From: Hyphomicrobiales bacterium | Lineage (GTDB): Bacteria > Pseudomonadota > Alphaproteobacteria > Rhizobiales > Rhizobiaceae | Assembly: GCA_900472625.1 (NCBI GenBank) | Contig: UCIT01000050.1 | Coordinates: forward strand, 1-51,111 | Length of the DNA: 51,111 nucleotides | Direction: 5' to 3' | In this document: positions 1 through 8,959 of the stretch, in pieces | How the letters are laid out: the number at the start of each line of letters is the position of its first letter | Numbering within the stretch: the stretch's first letter is position 1 | The notes under the pieces: generated by a model | Databases searched by the model: none | What the model saw: the letters and a program-made list of their open reading frames with translations, nothing else | What the model was told of the DNA's origin: nothing | Made by a program: the position numbers and the translations under genes

Positions 1-41
1 CCTCCTTGTGGGGGAGATGCCCGGCAGGGCAGAGGGGGGGG
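1..41. repeat. RIME-like palindromic repeat, partial copy
   Basis: This stretch carries the signature GGGGGAGATGCCCGGCAGGG followed by CAGAGGGGGG. The same string recurs at about 5282-5325 and, inverted, at 5175-5221. Such elements are dispersed in rhizobial intergenic regions. Only one arm is visible because the window begins here. It lies downstream of the hutC stop. Confidence 0.7.
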
Positions 42-96
42 TGCCACCCGGCACAACAGCACAGGCGCCAAATCACCGATGCAGACCGTCGCCCCC

Positions 97-822
97 TCAA
101 GACGCCGGCGTGAACCGCGCCACCAGGGCATGCTTGTCGCCCGGATAGGTAAAGCGCACATGCGTCACCGGACCGATATTGCTCCACGTCCGGCGCTCGA
201 CCACCAGGCAGGCGGTGTTGCGGGGGATGTCGAGGCTGGCAGACTGTTCGGCGTTGGCGGGGACGGCGTGGATGCGGTGTTCGGCGCTGCTCCAGGGCAC
301 CTGGTTGAGCAGCCAGGCGCCGGGCGGAGTCCGCGAGAAATCGGCGTCTTCGGCCTCCGGCACGGTAACCAGGCTGATCAGTCGCTCCTCCAGGCAGAAG
401 GGCCGACCGCCGGCGTGATGGATGCAGACCACCTCGGCGACCGACGATCCGGGCTCGATCTCCAGCCGGCGGATATCCTCCAGCTTGGCCTTGCGCTTGA
501 CGTGGCTGGCAACCGTGAAGGCATAGGTGAGATTCAGCGATGTCACCTCGGCCTCGATGTCGTGAATCTCAAGCACCGCCGATTGCGCCTGCGGCTGGGT
601 GACGAAGCTGCCGGATTTCTTGCGGCGCTCGATCAGGCCGGCCTTTGCCAACTGGGTCAGCGCCTTGTTTACGGTCATCCGCGAGCAGTCATACTGCTTG
701 GTGAGTTCGACCTCGAACGGAATGCGATGCCCCGGGGGCCACTCGCCGGAGACGATGCGGCCTTCGATATCGTTGAGAATCTGCTGATGCAAGGTGATGT
801 CCTTGCTCTGATCCATCGTCAC
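97..822 (-). CDS. hutC: HutC, GntR-family histidine utilisation repressor
   Basis: A 241-residue protein with an N-terminal GntR winged helix (about residues 10-75, including the DCSRMTVNKALTQLAKAGLI helix-turn-helix) and a C-terminal UTRA ligand-binding domain (about 95-235, ending VRFTYPGDKHALVARF). HutC proteins repress hut genes and are released by urocanate. The longest start is GTG at 822, with an ATG two codons later at 816; I keep 822, but 816 is equally possible. It lies 53 nt downstream of hutF on the same strand, so the two are probably co-transcribed. A likely target is the palindrome at 2318-2329. The hut context and full length make the call secure. Confidence 0.93.
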   Translation of the reverse strand: MTMDQSKDITLHQQILNDIEGRIVSGEWPPGHRIPFEVELTKQYDCSRMTVNKALTQLAKAGLIERRKKSGSFVTQPQAQSAVLEIHDIEAEVTSLNLTYAFTVASHVKRKAKLEDIRRLEIEPGSSVAEVVCIHHAGGRPFCLEERLISLVTVPEAEDADFSRTPPGAWLLNQVPWSSAEHRIHAVPANAEQSASLDIPRNTACLVVERRTWSNIGPVTHVRFTYPGDKHALVARFTPAS

Positions 823-875
823 GCTCCGGTTCTGCGTTCGGCTTTATCGACATTCGAAGCGGCTGGAAAGCCCCG

Positions 876-2237
876 TCAGGCCGCGAGCAATTCGCCCATC
901 GTCGCCAGGAACCGCCGGTTGATCGCCTCGCGGCCGACGTGCCGGCCACCCTCGACCTTCTTGGCACCCCGCGACCAGACGCTGTCCACCCCGACGCCAC
1001 CGGCGAACATCCAGTGATCCAGCAACGGATCACCGGCGAGATAGGGCACGGCAGCGGTATCGAGTGAGACAATATCGGCATGATTGCCGACTTCAAGCCC
1101 CGCCGGCGCCTTCAGCGCCGCACCACCGCCCTTTATCGCATGGTCGAACAGGCTGCGCGCCGTCGACCCGCCGGGTACAGCAACGACGTTGCGGGCCCTG
1201 AGCGCCAGACGCAGCGAATATTCCAGCTGCCGCAATTCGCCGGGCAGCGAGATCAGCACGTTGGAATCGGAACCGACGCCGTAGCGCCCACCCTCTTCAA
1301 GAAACAGCGGTGCCTGGAACGTGCCGTCGCCGAGATTGGCTTCGGTGATCGGGCAAAGGCCGGCGATCGCGCCGCGCCGCGCCATCTGCCGCGTCTCGTC
1401 GTCGGTCATGTGAGTGGCATGGATCAGGCACCAGCGATCATCGACGGGTGCGTTTTCGAGCAGCCACTCGACGGGCCGGGCGCCGGACCAGGCGATGCAG
1501 TCCTCGACCTCCTTGACCTGCTCGGCAACATGGATGTGGATCGGCCCGTCGCCAGCCATCGGCACAAGCTGGAGCAGCTCGTCGGGCGTGGCGGCCCGCA
1601 GGCTGTGTGGTGCCAGGCCGAGTTCAGCGCCCTCGAGCCCGCCGGTCACCGCCCGGCATCCGTCCATCAGGGCTGCGAAGCTGTCGAGCGAGTTGATAAA
1701 GCGCCGCTGGCCGTCGATCGGCGCGGCACCACCGAAGCCGGAATGGGCGTAGAAGACCGGCAGCAATGTCAGACCGATGCCCGCCGTGGCGCTCGCCGCA
1801 CCGATGCGCTCGGCCATCTCGGCGATGTTGGCGTAGGGTCGGCCATCCTTGTCGTGGTGCAGATAGTGGAACTCGCCGACACGGGAAAAACCCGCTTCCA
1901 GCATTTCCATGTAAAGCTGTGCGGCGACCGCCTCGACATGATCGGGCGTCATCGACAGCGCGAACTTGTACATGACAGTGCGCCAGCTCCAGAAGCTGTC
2001 GTTAGAAGGGCCCCTCACCTCGGCAAGGCCGGCCATGGCGCGCTGAAAAGCGTGGCTGTGAAGGTTCCCCATCGCAGGAACAAGCGTATGATGCCGTTCG
2101 TCGCCGGGCGCTGGCGCAACCGACGTCTCGATGCCGGCGATCCTGCCGTCTTTCAGCGTCAGGCGGACGTCCTTCTGCCAGCCCTGTGGCAGCAGCGCCG
2201 CGCTCGCATGCAGGCTGCTCGCAACCGTTTGTGCCAT
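876..2237 (-). CDS. hutF: Formimidoylglutamate deiminase HutF
   Basis: A 453-residue amidohydrolase-superfamily enzyme that converts N-formimidoyl-L-glutamate to N-formyl-L-glutamate and ammonia, step four of the five-step histidine pathway. Metal-ligand motifs are visible in order: HSH at residues 60-62, HIH at 234-236, HATH around 273-276, and the catalytic Asp in GSDSN at about 324. Length is normal for HutF. The ATG at 2235-2237 is preceded on its strand by an AGAGGAG ribosome site. It is divergent from hutI and upstream of hutC. HutF together with HutG (deformylase) shows that this organism uses the route through formylglutamate rather than direct formiminoglutamase cleavage. Confidence 0.95.
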   Translation of the reverse strand: MAQTVASSLHASAALLPQGWQKDVRLTLKDGRIAGIETSVAPAPGDERHHTLVPAMGNLHSHAFQRAMAGLAEVRGPSNDSFWSWRTVMYKFALSMTPDHVEAVAAQLYMEMLEAGFSRVGEFHYLHHDKDGRPYANIAEMAERIGAASATAGIGLTLLPVFYAHSGFGGAAPIDGQRRFINSLDSFAALMDGCRAVTGGLEGAELGLAPHSLRAATPDELLQLVPMAGDGPIHIHVAEQVKEVEDCIAWSGARPVEWLLENAPVDDRWCLIHATHMTDDETRQMARRGAIAGLCPITEANLGDGTFQAPLFLEEGGRYGVGSDSNVLISLPGELRQLEYSLRLALRARNVVAVPGGSTARSLFDHAIKGGGAALKAPAGLEVGNHADIVSLDTAAVPYLAGDPLLDHWMFAGGVGVDSVWSRGAKKVEGGRHVGREAINRRFLATMGELLAA

Positions 2238-2301
2238 GACCGCTTTTCTCCTCTTTGGCGCAGCGCATCTTTCTTTTCCAGAGATACGCCCAAATTTTCT
2301 C

Positions 2302-2330
2302 TTGTCACCCGTTTATTATGTATATACATT
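2302..2330 (+). promoter_or_regulatory. Sigma70-like promoter for hutIHGU
   Basis: TTGTCA at 2302-2307 and TACATT at 2325-2330 are separated by 17 bases, a good match to a housekeeping promoter. It lies about 29 bases upstream of the hutI ATG at 2359. The -10 hexamer is inside the 12-bp palindrome at 2318-2329. This is a pattern match only. Confidence 0.6.
2318..2329. promoter_or_regulatory. Probable HutC operator
   Basis: ATGTATATACAT is a perfect 12-bp palindrome in the hutF-hutI intergenic region. GntR/HutC-subfamily regulators are known to bind TGTATATACA-like palindromes. Its overlap with the -10 hexamer of the hutI promoter would let bound HutC block RNA polymerase. It could also repress hutF-hutC from the other side. 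Confidence 0.7.
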
Positions 2331-2358
2331 TTTCGACATAAGGAAAGGCGCAAAGCTG

Positions 2359-3621
2359 ATGAATGGGAACGATTTTTCAAGCGATGAAGCATCCAGCGAG
2401 GGTCGTCCGCACCTGTGGCGCAACGCCCGCCTGGCGACGCTCGATCCGCTGAAGCCAGGTCTCGGCATTGTCGAAAAGGGCGCCGTGGTCGTCGAGAACG
2501 GCAAAATCGCCTTCGTCGGTCCGGAGAGTGATGTGCCGGTTCTGGCCATCGAGCGCGCCGAGATCACCGACCTCGAAGGCCGTTGGGTCACCCCCGGTCT
2601 CGTCGATTGCCACACCCACATCGTCTATGGCGGCAACCGCGCCCGCGAATTCGAGATGCGCCTCGAGGGCGCCACCTATGAAGAGGTGGCACGCGCCGGC
2701 GGCGGCATCGTCTCCTCGGTCAAGGCGACTAACGCGCTGTCCGTCGACGGTCTCGTCGCCGCCTCACTGCCGCGCCTCGACACGCTGCTTGCCGAAGGTT
2801 TGACGACCATCGAGATCAAGTCCGGCTACGGCCTCAACATCGCAGCCGAACTGAAGATGCTGCGCGCTGCCCGCCAGCTCGGTCGCGTCCGCCCGGTCCG
2901 CGTCGTCACCTCCTATCTCGGCGCCCACGCGACGCCGTTGGAATACAAGGGGCGCAACGGCGACTACATCACCGATGTCGTGTTGCCCGGTCTCGAGCAG
3001 GCGCATGCCGAAGGTCTCGTCGACGCCGTCGACGGCTTCTGCGAGGGCATCGCCTTCTCGGTCGACGAGATGCGCCGCGTCTTCGATCGGGCCCAGAGCC
3101 TCGGCCTGCCAGTGAAGCTCCATGCCGAACAGCTGTCGAACCTCGGCGGCGCCAGGCTGGCCGCTTCCTATCTCGCGCTGTCTGCCGACCATCTCGAATA
3201 TCTCACCGAAGACGATGCCGCGGTCCTAGCCGCGGCCGGCACCGTTGCCGTCCTCCTGCCCGGCGCCTTCTACGCCATCAACGAAAAGCAGAAACCACCG
3301 GTCAAGGCGCTGCGCGAGGCCGGCGCCCATATCGCCATCGCAACCGACTGCAATCCCGGCACCTCGCCGCTGACCTCGCTGCTGCTGACCATGAACATGT
3401 CGGCGACGCTGTTCGGCCTCACCGTCGAGGAATGCATTGCCGGTGTCACCCGCGAAGGCGCCCGTGCGCTTGGCCTGCTCGAAGACACCGGCACGCTGGA
3501 GGTCGGCAAGTCCGCCGACTTCGCCGTCTGGAACGTCGAGAGCCTCGCCGAACTCGTCTACCGCATCGGCTTCAACCCGCTTCACACCCACGTCTTCAAG
3601 GGCGAAAGGATCGACCGTTGA
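2359..3621 (+). CDS. hutI: Imidazolonepropionase HutI
   Basis: A 420-residue amidohydrolase that opens 4-imidazolone-5-propanoate to N-formimidoyl-glutamate, step three of the pathway. Metal ligands are visible in CHTH (His85 and His87), KLHAEQ, and the Asp of ATDCNPG (about residue 330). The open frame extends upstream to 2131 over hutF, but I choose ATG 2359 because an AGGAAAGG site lies at 2341-2348 and the resulting length fits the family. The stop overlaps the hutH TTG start by three bases, so translation of the two is coupled. Confidence 0.95.
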   Translation: MNGNDFSSDEASSEGRPHLWRNARLATLDPLKPGLGIVEKGAVVVENGKIAFVGPESDVPVLAIERAEITDLEGRWVTPGLVDCHTHIVYGGNRAREFEMRLEGATYEEVARAGGGIVSSVKATNALSVDGLVAASLPRLDTLLAEGLTTIEIKSGYGLNIAAELKMLRAARQLGRVRPVRVVTSYLGAHATPLEYKGRNGDYITDVVLPGLEQAHAEGLVDAVDGFCEGIAFSVDEMRRVFDRAQSLGLPVKLHAEQLSNLGGARLAASYLALSADHLEYLTEDDAAVLAAAGTVAVLLPGAFYAINEKQKPPVKALREAGAHIAIATDCNPGTSPLTSLLLTMNMSATLFGLTVEECIAGVTREGARALGLLEDTGTLEVGKSADFAVWNVESLAELVYRIGFNPLHTHVFKGERIDR

Positions 3622-5153
3622 CTATTACCCTTCACCCTGGCTCCGTATCTCTCAAGGATCTGGAAACGATCTACTGGACCGGCGAACCGGCCGTGCTCGA
3701 CCGCTCCTTCGACGCCGGTATTGCCAGCGCCGCTGCCCGCATCGCCGAGATCGCCGCCGGAAACGCGCCGGTCTACGGCATCAACACTGGCTTCGGGAAG
3801 TTGGCTTCCATCAAGATCGACAGCGCCGACGTGGCAACGCTTCAGCGCAACCTGATCCTGTCGCATTGCTGCGGCGTTGGCGCGCCTCTGCCCGAAACCA
3901 TCGTCCGCCTGATCATGGCGCTGAAGCTCGTCTCGCTCGGCCGCGGCGCCTCCGGCGTCCGGCTGGAGCTGGTGCGGCTGATCGAGGGCATGCTGGACAA
4001 GGGTGTCATCCCCGTGATCCCGGAAAAGGGCTCGGTCGGTGCGTCCGGCGACCTTGCGCCGCTCGCACACATGGCAGCCGTTATGATGGGCGAGGCCGAA
4101 GCCTTTTTCGCGGGCCAACGCTTGTCTGGCGCCGCAGCGCTCGAAAAGGCCGGCCTGACGCCGGTTGTGCTCGCCGCCAAGGAGGGCCTCGCGCTCATCA
4201 ACGGCACGCAGACCTCGACCGCTCTGGCGCTCGCCGGTCTGTTCCGCGCCCACCGTGCCGCTCAGGCAGCGCTGATAACAGGCGCCATGTCCACCGATGC
4301 CGCCATGGGTTCGTCCGCACCGTTCCACCCCGACATCCACACGTTGCGCGGCCACAGGGGCCAGATCGATACGGCGGCCGCCCTGCGTGCGCTGCTCGAC
4401 AACTCCGTCATCCGCCAGAGCCATATCGAGGGCGACGAGCGGGTGCAGGACCCCTATTGCATCCGCTGCCAGCCGCAGGTCGACGGCGCCTGCCTCGATC
4501 TGCTGCGACAGGTCTCGCGGTCGCTGGAGATCGAAGCCAATGCCGTCACCGACAATCCGCTTGTCCTGTCCGATAACTCGGTGGTGTCGGGCGGCAACTT
4601 CCATGCCGAGCCCGTGGCCTTCGCCGCCGACCAGATCGCACTTGCTGTCTGCGAGATCGGCGCCATCGCCCAGCGCCGCATCGCGCTCCTGGTCGATCCC
4701 GCCTTGTCCTACGGCCTGCCGGCCTTCCTCGCCAAGAAGCCCGGCCTCAACTCCGGCCTGATGATCGCCGAAGTGACCTCGGCAGCGCTGATGTCCGAGA
4801 ACAAGCAAATGTCACATCCGGCCTCGGTCGATTCGACGCCGACATCCGCCAACCAGGAAGATCACGTCTCCATGGCCTGCCACGGCGCCCGCCGTCTGCT
4901 GCAGATGACCGACAACCTGTTCTCGATCATCGGTATCGAGGCGCTGACCGCCGCCCAGGGCGTCGAATTCCGTGCACCGCTGGCCACCAGCCCTGAACTG
5001 CAGAGCGCCATCACGGCGATCCGCAGCGTGGTGCCGACGCTTGAGGTCGACCGCTACATGGCGAATGATCTGCAGGCGGCGAGCGATCTGGTGGCATCGG
5101 GCGCGCTGAACGCGGCGGTGTCGGTTGGCATTCTGCCGGGGTTGGAGGGGTGA
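3618..5153 (+). CDS. hutH: Histidine ammonia-lyase HutH
   Basis: A 511-residue enzyme that deaminates L-histidine to trans-urocanate, the first pathway step. The Ala-Ser-Gly triad that cyclises into the MIO electrophile is at residues 142-144 within GSVGASGDLAPL. The substrate-site motif GINTGFG is near residue 55. The open frame runs back into hutI, but the natural start is TTG 3618, which overlaps the hutI stop (TTGA) and has AAAGGA at 3605-3610. Family length is 505-515, matching this start. The next gene, hutG, is separated by a RIME-like repeat. Confidence 0.95.
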   Translation: MTITLHPGSVSLKDLETIYWTGEPAVLDRSFDAGIASAAARIAEIAAGNAPVYGINTGFGKLASIKIDSADVATLQRNLILSHCCGVGAPLPETIVRLIMALKLVSLGRGASGVRLELVRLIEGMLDKGVIPVIPEKGSVGASGDLAPLAHMAAVMMGEAEAFFAGQRLSGAAALEKAGLTPVVLAAKEGLALINGTQTSTALALAGLFRAHRAAQAALITGAMSTDAAMGSSAPFHPDIHTLRGHRGQIDTAAALRALLDNSVIRQSHIEGDERVQDPYCIRCQPQVDGACLDLLRQVSRSLEIEANAVTDNPLVLSDNSVVSGGNFHAEPVAFAADQIALAVCEIGAIAQRRIALLVDPALSYGLPAFLAKKPGLNSGLMIAEVTSAALMSENKQMSHPASVDSTPTSANQEDHVSMACHGARRLLQMTDNLFSIIGIEALTAAQGVEFRAPLATSPELQSAITAIRSVVPTLEVDRYMANDLQAASDLVASGALNAAVSVGILPGLEG

Positions 5154-5174
5154 TGGTGATGGTTTCGTTTGTGG

Positions 5175-5325
5175 CGCCCCCCTCTGTCCTGCCGGACATC
5201 TCCCCCTCGAGGGGGGAGATCGACTCGTGGCGGTGGCATCGCCAAACAATAGAGGTTGGAGCGAGCGGTTGCGCCCAGCCAATCTCCCCCCTTGAGGGGG
5301 AGATGCCCGGCAGGGCAGAGGGGGG
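5175..5325. repeat. RIME-like element, two inverted palindromic arms
   Basis: The left arm (5175-5221) reads as the inverse of the right arm (5282-5325). Both carry the ATCTCCCCC / GGGGGAGAT palindrome and the TGCCCGGCAGGGCAGAGGGG block or its complement. About 60 bases separate the arms. It occupies nearly all of the hutH-hutG gap, with no gene in it. If transcribed, it would fold into strong hairpins between two genes of the same pathway. Confidence 0.8.
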
Positions 5326-5358
5326 TAACGCACCCGCAACCGACGGAGTGCCCCACCA

Positions 5359-6171
5359 ATGACCACCCACGAAACCTGCCAGGGCACATCCCCCGTCATC
5401 CTCGGTTTCCCACACACCGGCACCGAGGTCCCGCCGGCCATCTGGGACCGCCTGAACGACAACGGCAAGCTGCTGGCCGACACCGACTGGCACATCCATA
5501 ATCTCTACGACGGCCTGCTCGACGGCATCACCACCGTGCGCGCCACCTTCCACCGTTACGTCATCGACGCCAACCGCGACCCATCCGGCACCAGCCTCTA
5601 TCCGGGCCAGAACACCACCGGCCTGATCCCGCAGACCGATTTCGACGGCGTGCCGATCTGGAAGGACGGCCAGGCGCCTGATGAAGCCGATATCGCCGCT
5701 CGCCTTCGCGATTTCCACGCGCCGTACCACGCGGCACTTTCCGCCGAGATCGAGCGGGTGAGATCCATCCACGGTGTGGCCATCCTCTACGACTGCCACT
5801 CGATCCGCTCGCACATTCCCTTCCTGTTCGAGGGCAAGCTGCCGGACTTCAACATCGGCACCGACATGGGCAAGACCTGCGACAAGGCGATCGAGCAGAC
5901 AACCGTTGCGGTGACCGCCGCTGCAGCCGCGGACGGCTACGACAGCATCCTCAACGGCCGCTTCAAGGGCGGCTGGACGACCCGCCATTACGGGCAACCG
6001 CTGACCGGCGTCCACGCCATCCAGATGGAGCTCACGCAATCGACGCATCTCGTCACCGAGGCCCCACCCTTCGCCTACGATCCCGCCAATGCCGAGCGCC
6101 TTCGCGTGCATCTCAAAGACATTCTGGCGCGCATCGCCGCGATCGCTCCCAGCCTCAAACAGCAAGCCTGA
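5359..6171 (+). CDS. hutG: N-formylglutamate deformylase HutG
   Basis: A 270-residue protein of the N-formylglutamate amidohydrolase family (FGase). It hydrolyses N-formyl-L-glutamate to formate and glutamate, the last step of the pathway begun by HutF. The family start motif FPHTGTEVP is at residues 17-25, followed by DTDWHI and the later YDCHSI block; these supply histidine, acidic and cysteine residues typical of the zinc site. ATG 5359 follows directly after the RIME-like repeat, and the full length matches the family. This is not the unrelated ureohydrolase-type HutG. Confidence 0.93.
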   Translation: MTTHETCQGTSPVILGFPHTGTEVPPAIWDRLNDNGKLLADTDWHIHNLYDGLLDGITTVRATFHRYVIDANRDPSGTSLYPGQNTTGLIPQTDFDGVPIWKDGQAPDEADIAARLRDFHAPYHAALSAEIERVRSIHGVAILYDCHSIRSHIPFLFEGKLPDFNIGTDMGKTCDKAIEQTTVAVTAAAAADGYDSILNGRFKGGWTTRHYGQPLTGVHAIQMELTQSTHLVTEAPPFAYDPANAERLRVHLKDILARIAAIAPSLKQQA

Positions 6172-6208
6172 AACGATAAGCCTTCAAACCCAGATCAGGG
6201 GAACCGCA

Positions 6209-7897
6209 ATGACCAGCAATCCACGCCACAACATTCGCGACGTCAGAAGCCCGCGGGGCAACGAGCTCACTGCCAAGAGCTGGATGACCGAAGCGCCGCT
6301 GCGCATGCTGATGAACAATCTCGATCCCGACGTCGCGGAAAACCCGCACGAGCTGGTCGTCTACGGCGGCATCGGCCGCGCCGCCCGCACCTGGGCCGAT
6401 TTCGACCAGATCGTCGCGACGCTGAAGACGCTGACCGAGGAAGAAACGCTACTGGTACAGTCAGGCAAGCCGGTCGGCGTGTTCCGCACCCACAAGGATG
6501 CGCCGCGCGTGCTGATCGCCAACTCCAACCTCGTGCCGCATTGGGCCACCTGGGACCATTTCAACGAGCTGGATAAGAAGGGTCTTGCCATGTATGGCCA
6601 GATGACTGCCGGCTCGTGGATCTATATCGGCACGCAGGGCATCGTGCAGGGCACCTATGAAACCTTCGTGGAAGCCGGTCGTCAGCACTACGGCGGCAAC
6701 CTGACCGGCAAGTGGATCCTCACAGGCGGCCTTGGCGGCATGGGCGGCGCCCAGCCGCTGGCGGCCGTCATGGCCGGCGCACGCTGCCTCGCCGTTGAAA
6801 GCGACGAGACCCGCATCGATTTCCGCCTGCGCACCCGCTATGTCGATGCAAAAGCCAAGACGCTTGATGAAGCCTTGGCTATGATCGCCGAATGGACGGC
6901 CAAGGGCGAAGCCAAGTCCGTCGGCCTGCTCGGCAATGCCGCCGAAATCTTCCCGGAACTCGTGCGCCGCATGAAGGCCGGCGGTCCGCGCCCCGATATC
7001 GTCACCGACCAGACCTCCGCCCATGACCCGCTCAACGGCTACCTGCCGATCGGCTGGACGGTTGCCGAGCACAAGGCCAAGCGCGAAAGCGACCCGAAGG
7101 CCGTCGAGGCCGCCGCCCGCGCCTCGATGAAGCAACATGTCGAAGCCATGGTCGCCTTCTGGGACGCCGGCGTTCCGACGCTCGACTACGGCAACAACAT
7201 CCGCCAGGTCGCCAAGGACGAGGGCCTGGAAAACGCCTTCGCCTTCCCAGGCTTCGTGCCGGCCTATATCCGCCCGCTGTTTTGCCGAGGCATTGGTCCG
7301 TTCCGCTGGGCGGCGCTGTCGGGCGATCCCGAGGATATCTACAAGACCGACGCCAAGGTCAAGGAGCTGCTGCCCGACAACAAGCACCTGCACAACTGGC
7401 TCGACATGGCCCGTGAACGCATCGCCTTCCAGGGCCTGCCTGCACGCATCTGCTGGGTCGGCCTCGGCGACCGCCACAAGCTCGGCCTCGCCTTCAACGA
7501 GATGGTCCGCAACGGCCAACTCTCGGCTCCTGTCGTCATCGGCCGCGACCATCTGGACTCGGGCTCGGTCGCCTCGCCAAACCGCGAGACGGAAGCGATG
7601 AGGGACGGATCGGACGCCGTGTCCGACTGGCCTCTGCTCAACGCCCTGCTCAACACCGCGTCCGGCGCCACCTGGGTGTCGCTGCATCACGGCGGCGGAG
7701 TCGGCATGGGCTTCAGCCAGCATTCCGGCATGGTCATCTGCGCCGACGGATCGGAAGATGCCGATCGCCGGCTCGAACGCGTGCTGTGGAACGACCCGGC
7801 AACCGGCGTCATGCGCCACGCCGATGCCGGCTACGACATCGCGCTCGATTGCGCGAAGGAAAAGGGCCTGCGGCTGCCAGGCATTCTCGGAAACTGA
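6209..7897 (+). CDS. hutU: Urocanate hydratase HutU
   Basis: A 562-residue urocanase that hydrates urocanate to 4-imidazolone-5-propanoate using tightly bound NAD+ as an electrophile (step two). The dinucleotide-binding loop GGLGGMGGAQP is near residues 173-183. The YGGIGRAART and LHHGGGVGMGFSQHSG signature blocks are present. The frame is open from 6089, overlapping hutG, but ATG 6209 follows a GGGGA site at 6198-6202 and gives the normal 557-562-residue length. It is the last gene of the hutI-H-G-U group. Confidence 0.95.
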   Translation: MTSNPRHNIRDVRSPRGNELTAKSWMTEAPLRMLMNNLDPDVAENPHELVVYGGIGRAARTWADFDQIVATLKTLTEEETLLVQSGKPVGVFRTHKDAPRVLIANSNLVPHWATWDHFNELDKKGLAMYGQMTAGSWIYIGTQGIVQGTYETFVEAGRQHYGGNLTGKWILTGGLGGMGGAQPLAAVMAGARCLAVESDETRIDFRLRTRYVDAKAKTLDEALAMIAEWTAKGEAKSVGLLGNAAEIFPELVRRMKAGGPRPDIVTDQTSAHDPLNGYLPIGWTVAEHKAKRESDPKAVEAAARASMKQHVEAMVAFWDAGVPTLDYGNNIRQVAKDEGLENAFAFPGFVPAYIRPLFCRGIGPFRWAALSGDPEDIYKTDAKVKELLPDNKHLHNWLDMARERIAFQGLPARICWVGLGDRHKLGLAFNEMVRNGQLSAPVVIGRDHLDSGSVASPNRETEAMRDGSDAVSDWPLLNALLNTASGATWVSLHHGGGVGMGFSQHSGMVICADGSEDADRRLERVLWNDPATGVMRHADAGYDIALDCAKEKGLRLPGILGN

Positions 7898-7948
7898 GTC
7901 TACATGAGGCGGATAGGGCCACCGTATTTCGCGATGGTCCTATCCACT

Positions 7949-8178
7949 TCACCGGTCTTTGAACTTGTCGGCGGTGCCGTAGAACATCTCCTCGATCTCT
8001 TCGGCCATCATCGTGTCGAAGTCGTCTGGCGTTGTGAACATACCCGTCATGAAGCCGGCGCGACTTTGACCATGGGTTTTCCGGTTTTGGCGATGATGAA
8101 GGCTTCACCCATAGCAGGTTTCTCGATCAGCTACGACAGATGCACCTTCGCCTCGCTAATATTGACGACTTTCCTCAT
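7949..8178 (-). pseudogene. Decayed Phd/YefM-type antitoxin gene
   Basis: From ATG at 8176-8178 the reverse strand encodes MRKVVNISEAKVHLS, then a TAG, then in the same frame LIEKPAMGEAFIIAKTGKP and an ending MVKVAPAS. This is the Phd-type antitoxin N-terminus interrupted by a stop. After a further frame change it continues with PDDFDTMMAEEIEEMFYG, which matches the usual C-terminal toxin-binding tail. At least two lesions therefore separate recognisable parts. A short reading downstream on the same strand (about 7902-7948, IAKYGGPIRLM then stop) may be the last residues of a partner PIN toxin, but that is uncertain. No functional toxin gene is seen. Confidence 0.75.
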
Positions 8179-8247
8179 TCGCCTCCAACGGATTTGACAT
8201 AGAAAGTGTCTTGCAGTCCTCTTTACTTTGCAACCTCCGGAGCCCCA

Positions 8248-8832
8248 ATGCCCACTGCCACAATGCTGAAATCCAGCACCTACCGTCGCATGCCCTGGAA
8301 GAACGGTGGCGGTGAAACGGTCGAGATCGCCGTTCGACCGGATGCGGCGGCGCTGTCGGAATTCGACTGGCGGATCAGCATGGCCACAGTCGCGACCGAT
8401 GGCGCGTTCTCGATCTTCCCCGGCATCGACAGGACGCTGTCGATCCTCGACGGCCAAGGCATGTCACTTGCGATCGATGGCGCCGCGTCGGCTGCGCTGA
8501 CACGGGAAAGCGCGCCCCTACCCTTCGCCGCCGATGTGCCGGTGACTGCGGTTCTGGCCGACGGTCCCATCACCGATCTCAACGTCATGACTCGCCGCAG
8601 TGTCCTGAGACATCACATCGAGCGTTCGCATGTGGACGGCCAGTCTATCGCCGGAGTCGATGCGCAGATCTGGCTGCTGTTCTGCCACGATGGCGCGGTT
8701 GTTTTGAATTGGGATGGCGAGAAGGCTGAATTGAGCTACGGCGACACGCTGCTGCTCGAAGGCGCGGCGGGCAAGGTCGTCACGATAGACGGCAAGGCGA
8801 CATGCTATCTCATCGCCATCCACGCGCTCTGA
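8248..8832 (+). CDS. hutD: HutD/Ves family cupin-like protein
   Basis: A 194-residue protein with the family start YRRMPWKNGGGET (about residues 11-23) and the FDWRISMATV block, both hallmarks of HutD (PF05962), a bicupin protein encoded in many hut clusters. Its molecular role is not established; in pseudomonads it is proposed to limit histidine catabolism. I choose ATG 8248 because GGAG lies at 8239-8242; an upstream ATG at 8206 has no site. It is separated from hutU by the decayed antitoxin, so it is probably transcribed on its own. Confidence 0.88.
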   Translation: MPTATMLKSSTYRRMPWKNGGGETVEIAVRPDAAALSEFDWRISMATVATDGAFSIFPGIDRTLSILDGQGMSLAIDGAASAALTRESAPLPFAADVPVTAVLADGPITDLNVMTRRSVLRHHIERSHVDGQSIAGVDAQIWLLFCHDGAVVLNWDGEKAELSYGDTLLLEGAAGKVVTIDGKATCYLIAIHAL

Positions 8833-8959
8833 TCGAGCGACAAACGATATCGACAACATCAAATGTGCTCGCCGGACCGCCAAGGTGCATACTCGTCAGC
8901 GTTGACAGCCACGCAGCGGATGCTGATATGAATCGCAACAGAATTGGCGGGCACACCGT

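Noticed and set aside
79..1017. Long forward frame over hutC and hutF
   Set aside because: It is the complement of two well-supported genes, has no domain, and its composition is that of an antisense shadow of high-GC coding DNA.
3582..4808. 408-codon reverse frame over hutH
   Set aside because: Antisense to an intact, motif-complete HutH; no recognisable protein.
6461..7819. 452-codon reverse frame over hutU
   Set aside because: Antisense shadow of a complete urocanase with normal length and NAD motif.
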